A DNA stretch of 64,000 nucleotides, from positions 4,765,274-4,829,273 of the forward strand of contig OZ038463.1 of NCBI GenBank assembly GCA_964036295.1, given 5' to 3'. Within the stretch, counting starts at the first letter, position 1. Every line of letters begins with the position of its first letter. The stretch comes from Plumapathes pennacea (Eukaryota > Cnidaria > Anthozoa > Antipatharia > Myriopathidae). Positions 11,502 through 21,600 of the stretch are shown piece by piece. The notes beneath the pieces were generated by a model. It was not told the DNA's origin. It searched no databases and worked only from the letters and a program-made list of their open reading frames with translations. Both the position numbers and the translations under genes were made by a program.

Positions 11502-13006
11502 CTCAGCTCTTTGAATGGCTATAATTTTTTTTTTCTTGTTTTTGTTTCTTACTTCGCTTTTAGTTTGGACTTCAGCGTTGCTTTCCGTCAGCCTTTGTTT
11601 GACACAGGTGTTTCAGAATCCAATTAACTTTGGCACGACAAACTGGAACATAACCAGCAATTATTTAATTTTCACAATCCTTAACCGCAGTGCTTTGTAC
11701 GTGCTTTATTATTATGTAAAGTCAATCAATCACACAAGTAACAGGTTTTTGATATAAATTTTAAAATGTCCATGTCGTAACATCCTGAACTGTCAAATCA
11801 CTAGTAAATGTTTGATCATTCAAGTGGAAAGCTCTCACTGAGCACCTAGCGAGAGTTTATACTGATTTAGTTGTGGTTGCTGGATATTTAGCGCAGTTGT
11901 TATTTGTACGTTATATCTTGGTGTTCAGTACTGAAATGATTTTGATGAAAGACCGCAGTCACGTGCCAATGGGAAAACTCCTGCCAAGTTTATAAATATC
12001 GCGTTGTATCGGGCTGTAAGCGCACTGTAAACTTCTGCTATACGTTTTAGTTCAGTTTGTTTCGTTTACGAAGAAACGGCAGGACCTGCCAAAAAGTGGA
12101 AACTGGTTCCGGTTTTGCTTGTAAAACCGCGAAATGGATTGACATGAAAATGGACATAATGGAGATTTATTCTTGTCTAAATGCGGACAAGTTTCAAATG
12201 ACTCGTAGCAGGTGTAAGCGCGGATTAACACAGGACGCGCACAGTCAAATAGCGAAAAAGCAGAAAAAACTCAAGCACGCGAAGAAAATGTCGTCTCGCC
12301 TCCCGAGGTGCTAATTGTGGGGAAACGCAGCGTGCCATATATTACACATCCTCCATCGCCCGATTTAATTTATGAGTGATATTGACAAATCAGACAGTAA
12401 ATCGAAAAACCTGTTATCTTGACCATGCGATGAAGCACGTGGGGGTGGCTGGTTAGTTGTTTACGGGCAGTGAACATGGCACATATCATAACCTTGTCTC
12501 CAACGTCAGTGAATTGGACTTACCAGCCAGAAATATCCAAACTCTTGAACTATCAAAAATATAACCTAATAAAAGGTGTAAACTCTCAAACGAAAGCTCT
12601 CAATGCCTTGAGTACATTCTAACAGCTGCAATGACTGTGTTTTTCATTTATTTTCAACTCCTGTGAACTGTCAACTGAAATTTGGAAGTTAGAGCGTGCG
12701 GCCTCACAATGAGTTTAATGTGATATTTACAGTTCTTATAACTTTATTAAGTAAGCGCCGGGATTTTGTTTTGTATTTAATTTAAAATTAACACGACAAG
12801 CGTGTCAGTCAGGTGAAGATAAAGCCATGCACGTGTTCCACGCCACGTTTCATGAATATCGCGTTGCATTGAGTGAATTATAATTTGCGCCATAAACTGA
12901 TACCACACAAGTGAATAGTGCTTTTCGCGCGTTCTGATTGGCTCCTTAATCTCGGAAAAGTAAATACTATTCACCGGCCCGGCGGCATCCGCTCTGAAAA
13001 TACTCC
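11502..13006. other. Upstream region of LU copy 2, no gene seen
   Basis: The first 1.35 kb repeat blocks found upstream of LU copy 1. No convincing exons are present; the short frame at 12057-12314 lacks any recognisable domain or homologous frame in the paralogous region. Confidence 0.5.
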
Positions 13007-13388
13007 AGGGAGCTTTAGTAAACTACGACGGCGACGGCGACGGCAACGCGAGGAACCAGGAAAAAAGTGTCTACGTATTCTTTATGTATTAGTTACTTTG
13101 TAATTTTGCCTATTCTCAAGTTGCTCAAATTTGTTCCGTTTTTGCCGAACCGAATTTTCCTTTTATCGTCTCTTACTAAGAAGAACGACTGTCGTAAGTT
13201 CTCAAAATGACGTCCACGTCCTGACAACAGCTCAAAAAAGAAGTATTTGAAGTTGTACGCGAGAGCACGGCGACCCCAAGATCATGTCAATTTCAGATGC
13301 TCACGTGCTTCTTTTGTCTTTTGCCATGAGTTTTATTGTTTCACCGACGTTGCCGTCGTCTTCTCCCGTCCTGTTGCTAAGCTCTCCT
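13007..13388. mobile_element. MITE with (GGCGAC)-rich inverted ends
   Basis: The left end GGGAGCTTTAGTAAACTACG, continuing as CGGCGACGGCGACGGCAACG, is mirrored at the right end. There the complement reads GGAGAGCTTAGCAACAGGACG, then GACGGCAACG. The size is about 380 bp and there is no coding capacity. The ends resemble those of the larger nested element at 21631-22731 only in GC-rich character. Confidence 0.6.
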
Positions 13389-13568
13389 CGCGCGCGAACC
13401 CGACCATCCCCTTAGTTCTTCAGAGTCCACGAGCTTTGCATTCTGTAAGTTTTATTTGCGAGAGCAACATGAACAGATTCAAACGTATTTAGGCTTCAGA
13501 CATGGAATAGCCGTTTGTCCCTGACGCAATTAGAGAAATTTATCAGATTCAATTACCACAGTAATGAA

Positions 13569-13658
13569 CCTCGCACAGGCTTGCTCGGTAGCTTAGAATC
13601 CTCTCGCCTACATTCTTTTTCGGAGCACCGGAAATGACGTCATCTCCTGCCCGTTTCA
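13569..13658 (-). pseudogene. Relic of a third LU exon 2
   Basis: About 90 bp match the middle of LU copy 2 exon 2 (about 9080-9200): CCTCGCACnAGG, then CTCGCCT(A/G)CATTC, then TTCGGAGCACCGG, then AATGACGTC(A/G)TCTCCTGC. About 23 bp are deleted within the block. The rest of the exon and the signal-peptide exon are missing, so it cannot code for an LU domain. Confidence 0.7.
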
Positions 13659-15610
13659 GGAACACTATTTCCCGAAAGTTTCATGCCATTCTGAGATTAG
13701 GCCGAAAATGGCCACTTTTCTTTTTAATAAATGCTAAGGGTAAGGTCCATGCTTTTTCCCAAAATGCCGGGCCGATTATGAGCAAAAATTTATGTATCTT
13801 GATACTTTTAGGAAACCTTCCTGGGACTAACGAGCCTTTTTGAAATAAATTTACTATATCTATCTTTAGCCTTCACGAGATATAGCAACAAAACCACTGA
13901 GAATTGTAGTAAAATTTGCTATTTTGTTTCAAAAGTTCAATGTTTTAATCGATGATTTGATCTTATTACGACCTGCTGCATAAAATATTTCACATAGTAT
14001 ATCAAAACCTTCGCTAGACTCCCAAGAACATTTCCTGAAAGTTTCAAGCGATTCTTTGATAAAAATACTAAGAAAAAAAAAACTGAGTATATTCCATGCT
14101 TTTTGCCAAAAACGGTTAAAAATTTAGCAAACAAACAAAAAAACAAAAAACCAAAACCAAAAAAAAACAAAACAAAACAAAAAAGAACAACATCTTTTTA
14201 GATAATCGAATTTCAAGCAATATTTGAACAGAGAAACATAACGATGATTAGAACACATACATGAATGGTTTTCTACGAATGCAGTTTAATTTTGGGCGAC
14301 CTGCGCACGACGGGAACGCTTTATAAAGATGTGAGAATTAAATTATTACAATTATGTTACATCAGCTGTGTTTCAGGGATTACTTGTCGAGAAAATTGCG
14401 CATATAGTCAAGTTACGAGTCAAAAACCCGAGAAGCGACTCTGCTGGTGTCATGCATTTTATTTAAGGTTCTATAACCATAATTTGCATTGTGTGAGACA
14501 AGCTATGCTAAACATGTATCAACTTTTTTCCATAAAAAAGCTTTCTTTGCTTAAATTTGAAACAATTTGTGCATCTGTAAAATCTATTTAGTCTAGCCTT
14601 GTAATTTCTATCTGGCCTTGGATGAGTGGTGCATAGAGTGTTATGCTGGTCTTATCTTTCGTTAAATAAGACGTTGCGCTAAGTTTGAAACCGACAATTA
14701 AAAACACACACAAAAATTGCAAGAAAAGTTTGCATGCTGGCGTATTGCTTGATGGCTCAAACCAAATGTACAAGCCAGAGTTCTAGAAAGTAGCAGAAAA
14801 ACTTACGCTAAAAAGTTCACCAATTTAAAGTTTGCTAAAGCTTGGAACGAAGAAACAATTTCTCATATTGTACGCACTTTTAAAGTGCGGCTACTGAATT
14901 TGAGATATTAGGAGAAACTTGATGACCTTATGAGACTAAAGGTTGGTTGCGCAAAGGCGGCTTTGAAACTCAAGCTAACTATTCTAACATGACATTTTAA
15001 CTTTAGAATTAAGCGAACCAACTGAATATGACCAAAGACAATGACCCAGTACTTGAAAGCATAATTCTGTGCGTAGCCTTGAGACAATATGGTCTCCTAA
15101 ATTATCACCAACGTAAAATCGATTTTAAGCAAGTTTCTGATGATATTTCTACGAAATCTAAACTAAAATGAGCCTTTTTGCTTATATATCTCATGATAAC
15201 TGCCAACAACCTAAAAAATTCTCAAGCTAAGGTCTTGTCTTAATTCCTTCCATCTATAGTAACTGAAATTACATTTTTCAAGAACATCCTAGATCAAGTT
15301 CAATTGAGGTCGTGCGTACGGCCAAGCGCCTAACATTTCATGACCCGAACTTAACTCCTTCACTAAGTACATAAAGAACTTGGCGTCGGAATTAATCACT
15401 CACGAGCCAAACCTAATGCATCAAGTAAATGTATGCTTCAAGCAGATGCAGCTAAAAATTGACTTGCTCTAAATGAATTAAAATTGGCGTTTAAATAAAA
15501 AAGCGGGACCAAGATTCGACCCAGGTTCGACTCATAAAAGTTGGGCGTTTTATAAACTGAAATTATGGCGTGCATTTTTTAAGAATTTTCTACTTATTGA
15601 CATCTTATTT
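13659..15610. other. Gene-poor spacer between LU relic and BCCT copy 1
   Basis: A short motif, GAACA(n)TTTCC(n)GAAAGTTTCA(n)GC(n)ATTCT, occurs twice (about 13669 and 14026), each followed about 70-90 bp later by TCCATGCTTTTT(C/G)CC. This suggests an old repeat. There is an A-rich tract at 14065-14190. Short open frames here have no recognisable domain. Confidence 0.45.
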
Positions 15611-18600
15611 TTACAGAGACGTGTTGTGTGCACCACCTTGAAATTGCTTCTCCTTTTCTGCTCTTCCCTCGCGCTGGTGCATTAACATCGCGGGCTCGTG
15701 CTGTTGTTGCTGCATGTCAAACGATTTCCCAGCATACCCTTGGTTGGACTGTCCATTGAAAGTTGCGATCTCCTCCCTCCCGATTTCTGCATCACCATTC
15801 TGCAAAATTGACTGGATTTCCATGTGCTCGTCCATCTGTACAGCGGCAAAGGGATAGGTCAGCAGCATTGCGAAGAAATCTTCAAACATGTTGCCGTTGA
15901 TGCTGTACTTCTCGCGCATGTCAGCTCGAATACCGGTGCCGTAGGCGAAGAAACCGAAGAGCACGGACCATCCTACGTACATCAAACCAGTCTCCACCTC
16001 TTGAAGGATTAACAGTAGGATCCACAAGTAGAACGGGATAGCAATCACGAGCATCTGAACCCAACAGCGGCCACCATACAACTTCGCAGCGGCTTTCCCC
16101 ATGGGATACCAGGGCGCAAAAATGGCAGTGACAAATTGGATTAACCGCTTTATGGTCGGGTCGAAAAAGGTGTCAAGGAGACCTGAAGTGAAGCTCGGCC
16201 CATGGGGGTCCAGATCACCAAGTTCCATCTTGAAGGCTCGCCACAGCGCTACGCACATGAGGTTCAGTATCATGGTGTACGCAAGTCCAGTGACAATGGA
16301 CAAACTTTGGAGCGCGGTCAGGGCTTCTGTCCCACCAGCCTTTAGGAGGACACTGGCACACGCACCTGATTATGAAAGACGCGCACGTAATAATAAATAA
16401 TTATCACGGCATCGCGCTCTCCTAGTCATACATTAACAGAGCTAAATCTATGGCCATTTCAATGAAACATTTACTAGTGTATTTTGCAAGTCGGACCAAT
16501 TTCTCTACACGTTCAAACACACTTCAATCCAATACAATGGCCAAATACTGTTGTGCTTGTGCGCTGGGGACCTGTAGCCGTAATATTGTACAGACTTTGC
16601 TAGAGTAGAGTCCGTTTAATGGTGTTTTAATGGTCCAACTTGTATAATACACGTGTAATTGTTTATTGAATTGGCACCTGGAGCTAAATCACACTGGAGG
16701 CACAATGATAACACTATGACCCATAACAATTAGAAAAATTAACGTGGAAATTGAGAAATATGTATAGCAATAGACATCTTGCACACTTAACAAACCACTT
16801 TTATGTAGTAATAAACAACACACACTCAGTAATAAAGGGACGACAACGCTACATAGATAATCTTAAACAAAATACGTCTCACCATTATTTTGACAAAGAC
16901 ACACACACTGGTCACAAGTAACATCAAGCTCTTCATGGAATTAAAAAAAAGGGTCTAACATTGGACAAAAATTGTTCGACAAGGCTTAGGGGTGGCGATT
17001 GGTATACCTAGAAAATCGTGGGTCTCGGAAAGTTTTGGTCCGATCTCGGAACCTCGGCAACCTTTTTGATAAGTCTCGGCGTCTCAATTTTTCGTTTCTT
17101 TCCGTCTCGGAGTGGATAAATTCTCGTTCTTGGATTTTTAAACTAGGGTCTCGGAATCTCGTATTTGCCGCCACTAAGAATTGTAACGACCAAAAGAATA
17201 GATAATATATAGTTTATATGCCCGTGAGCAAACTTAAAACATGAACGGGGCAATACACTAGCTTCTCCCTATAACCTTGCTAGAGTGCGAGACGCGTCAT
17301 TCATGATAATAAAATCGCCCAAGTAGCATTAAAAAGCCTACCTTCAGTAAAAGCCCAAAAGATACGCTGCAAGACAGGAGGCTCTGGGCTGCCATTGGCT
17401 GCAAGGCAGTCGATGACAAGCGAACCACTGTCCGAGCTGGTCACAAAATAGAACAGGATCCCTATCAGTGATATGACAGACATGAAGTCTTTGAACCCTG
17501 TGGTGTCGCCATACGACCGGATCAGGTCGAACCACATCTCGTCTCTACCCCGACAGGACAGACGGTACATGTCATGGTAGGCTTCCACGGATCCTCTGCC
17601 TCCGAGAGTTGAATTGCACGTTACCCCAGCGAGGGCAGCGTCCCGTTCCATCTTAATTCCCGCTCCTCCCATGATTGCAAACCACAAGAAAGCGTAAATA
17701 ATTGGAATGGTCAAGCAATTGTTGATGAATTCCTTGATGGTGCGACCTTTGGAGATCTTGGCGATGAACATGCCCACGAATGGAGACCAGGCAATCCACC
17801 AGCCCCAGTAGAAGATTGTCCAATCGTTCATCCAGCCTGGAGCCTCCTTTCCGTCCGGTGCGTTGCCAATCTGTGCAAAGGCGTCAGTATGGAAACCAAT
17901 CTGGACGATCCATTGTAAGTAATAACCACAACCTAGAAAACAAAACAAAGAAGTTTACACACCCGACGCACAGCTTGTTTCCGTCCTTTCTTTTTCTCAG
18001 ATCACCAAAGACGATAAAAACTAACGCACAAAAGGTAGTCTTGTCGAATTCTGTTTATCACAAGATAAGCTTTGGTTCAGGAAACAGAGAAAAGACAACT
18101 CGGCTTTTTTTTTCTTATTCATACATCCCTTTGGGCATCTTTAAAAATATTTAGCAATCAAAATCGGTCATCGCCGGCCTGAAATATTTCCTGTTTATTT
18201 TTACCAGACCCCAAGTCCTTAATTGATCAAAAACCCTAACAGTTGTCTTACCTTGTAAAAAAATTCAACAGGTCATATCTATCCATTGAAAGCAAACAAA
18301 CCTGATTGAAATATACCAATACAACAAAAAGCCGTGGAAGGGGTTCCCCCAGTATGGTGGTGGACATGACTTGACATGACTTGAGCTGCTAATTTGCATT
18401 GAGTTCGGCTCATGTAAAGTACAGCGTTTGACCCGGGCTTTAATTATATCAACGAGTTTGGACACTCAATTTCCAATCATTACATTCACAATACAATAGC
18501 TTTGTTCCAATTCCTAAGCGAAAAACTAACTGTAACTAAATTAGATCTTTGATTCGCTGTTACCGTTGTTCACGTTTCTGATTTTCCAGAGTTCATGTTT

Positions 18601-21600
18601 TGTTAAGTAAACCAAAGGTTTTATCCCCGAACGAAGTGAGGGAAATACTCACGACACTAATGCAGTAATATTATACCGCCTACTTGGGGACTCCAAGCCT
18701 GTCGCCATCTCGAAATTTAACGTTGTCTGTCAGTTTGTCAGTCAGTCTGTCGTACGACTTTAGGCGCGGTTACCCTGCTAACCAATAAGAAAGGCCGGAT
18801 CGATCACGTGTGCCCTGGCCTGTAGTTTTACTCAGCAATGTTGTTTTACTCCGAAATAAGAGAAATTAGATTTGAACGAAGCATTTAGATTTGAACGAAG
18901 CAACAATATATCGAAGCTGCGTTCACGAAAATGGAAAACTTAAAAACTGAAAAACTTGAAACACAACAGTCTCGCGAAGCTCGTCTTCAAATGAGAAGGG
19001 AACAGGCACGAGCAAGGCGAAATCGTGAAACGAGCGAACAACGCCAAATTCGTCTCGAGAAAAGGCGACAATCCTGTTATGATCGACAGTATCATAAACA
19101 GAAGCGTGCCGAAGCAACCACTCCGCAAAGAAAACAGCGCATGAATGCCGATCGAAAGCGACATGAACAGAAGCGGGTAACGCAGACAACTCCGCAAAGA
19201 GAACAGCGCTTGAAAGCAAATCGGAAACTTCAGGAGAAAAAGCGGGCCGAAGAGAAGATTCCGCAAAGACAACAGCGCATGAATGCCGACCAAAAGCGAC
19301 AAGAACAGAAGCGGGCAACACAGGCAACTCCGCAAAAAGAACAGCGCTTGAAAGCGAATCGGGACCTTCAGGAGAAAAAGCGGGCTGAAGAAAAGACTCC
19401 GCAAAGACAACAGCGCATGAATGCCGACCAAAAGCGACATGAACAGAAGCGGGTAACACAGACAACTCCGCAAAGGGAACAGCGCTTGAAAACAAATCGG
19501 GAGCTTCAGACGCCGTTTTGTGTTAAACTCAGATACTTATTTAGAAAGGACAAGCAACAAAGGTTAGTCAGTGGAAATCGAACAATCACCGTGACAAATA
19601 TATTCTATCCCGTATAGCTTGTAACTCGATCACTTCAAGAATGTATTAAAATCTGTATGCTGATCATTTTCCCTCGAAGTATTGTTTTACTACGCTTCTG
19701 TCGCCAGTTTCGGCTACCGTATTCGCTCAGAGCAATCGGAACTTGGAGTCTTGAATGATTTAGTCAGATGTCTTATTTTTCTGTAATCTGACACGCGGTG
19801 ATTGCAGCGAGAATCGTTCACAAGCCCTTAGAAGTATTACTGGGTCTGAAGCCCGTGTATAATTTGAAGTAAATTGTTCAAGTTTTGCTTTGATTCTGGG
19901 AGAAATCTTGCTGTTTTGAGTGGGTTCACATACAAAACAATTCGAGCCTATTAAATATGCATGCCTGACTCTGGTGCATGCAATCCAGAGTAAAAAAAAA
20001 ATCGCACAGGAAGCCTATTTAATTGTACTGCCTATGAATTCAAAATTGGAAAATCAGTGTTCCTTTTTTCCCGTACTACGACGGCCGACCAACTTCAAAC
20101 TTTGAGTATTAAATTTTGAGAACGTGCTTGGCAGACTGTATGAATTAATTTGACGTGCCGACCGTGGGAAATACGTACTTCGTCACGCAATCGATTCTGT
20201 TTTCAACGCAAAAGTAAAACACACACCATTCTTTTTCTCCTTCCTTTGCGTGTAGCACTTGAGTTCGAAGAAAAGATTGAGTCAACATTTCGGTAAAACA
20301 AAGGCTACTCTTGTTGGGAGTTACCAAAGTAAAAGTCCCATCAATGGCAGAGTGAGGGGGTATCTGCGATTATCGTATTTCTAGTTTAAAATAAATAATG
20401 TATGGTATGTGCCGCACTTACTTTGCACGTAGACGTTGAACAGGTACCAGGTGTCGTCATAAAACAGAACAAACAGCATGATAAACATGCCTATACCAAA
20501 GCAGATCTCGCTCAACCGTCGGATGCCGACCTTGATGCCAGTAACCACGGAGATGGTAGCCATCAAGGTGATTCCCCAGATGATGATAATCTGATTTTGA
20601 ATGCTGCTCTCGATGTTGCTGTTCAAACGCTTCAGGCCGCCATTGAACTGAATCGCCCCAACCCCAAGACTCGTGCACACACCGAACATGGTGGCTGCGA
20701 TCGACAAGATATCCACAGCGTCTCCCAGGACACCAAAGATCTTGTCGCCAAGCAACGGGTAGAAGCACGAGCGCATGGTCATGGGTAATCCTCTGTTGAA
20801 AGACATGTAGGCAAGCAGGAGGCCGACTACCACGTACACAATCCAACCATGGATACCCCAGTGGAAAAGCGTAACATTTAAGGCGTCTTGGGCCCGCTGG
20901 TTGTCTGAGTACCTGCAGGAAAAAAATGCACAAGACAAGACAAATTTCTAATTTTCATTGTCGCGTAAACGATAAAATATGAAAATTGGAAAATTCAATA
21001 TTCAATTTTTGATTTCGTAATTTATACGAAAATTGAATGGACGGAAGACCCACGGACCGAATATATTTGTCACGGTGATTGTTCGATTTCCACTGACTGA
21101 CCTTTGTTGCTTGTCCTTTCTGAATAACTATCTGAATTTAACACAAAACGGCGTCTGAATCTCCCGATTTGCTTTCAAGCGCTGTTCTCTTTGCGGAGTA
21201 TTTTCTTCGGCCTGCTTTTGCTTCTGAAGCTGCCGATTTGGTCATTTTCAGGCGCTGTTCTCTTTGCGGAGTATTTTCTTCGGCTCGCTTTTGCTTCTGA
21301 AGCTCCCGATTTGCTTTCAGGCGCTGTTCTCTTTGCGGAGTCGTTTCTTCGGCATGCTTCGTGCTGTCGGTCATAACATGATTTTCTTCTTTTCTCTAGA
21401 CGAACTTGGCGTTGTTTGATCGTTTCATGATTTCGCCTTGCTCGTGCCTGTTCCCTTCTCTTTTGAAGACGAGCTTCGCGAGACTGTTGTGTTTCAAGTT
21501 TTCCGGTTTTCAAGTTTTCCATTTTCGTTAACACAGCTACGATATACTGTAGTTGCTTCGTTCAATTTAATTTCTCTTATTGCGAGTAAAACTACAGGGC

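Noticed and set aside
14265-14591. 108-residue plus-strand frame upstream of BCCT copy 1
   Set aside because: Cys-containing but without signal peptide or LU spacing; no flanking splice sites that extend it.
20402-20788. Plus-strand frame of 128 residues
   Set aside because: It is the antisense of BCCT copy 1 exon 2, and an equivalent antisense frame occurs in copy 3 (37271-37636) and copy 2. Shared only because the sense exons are conserved.
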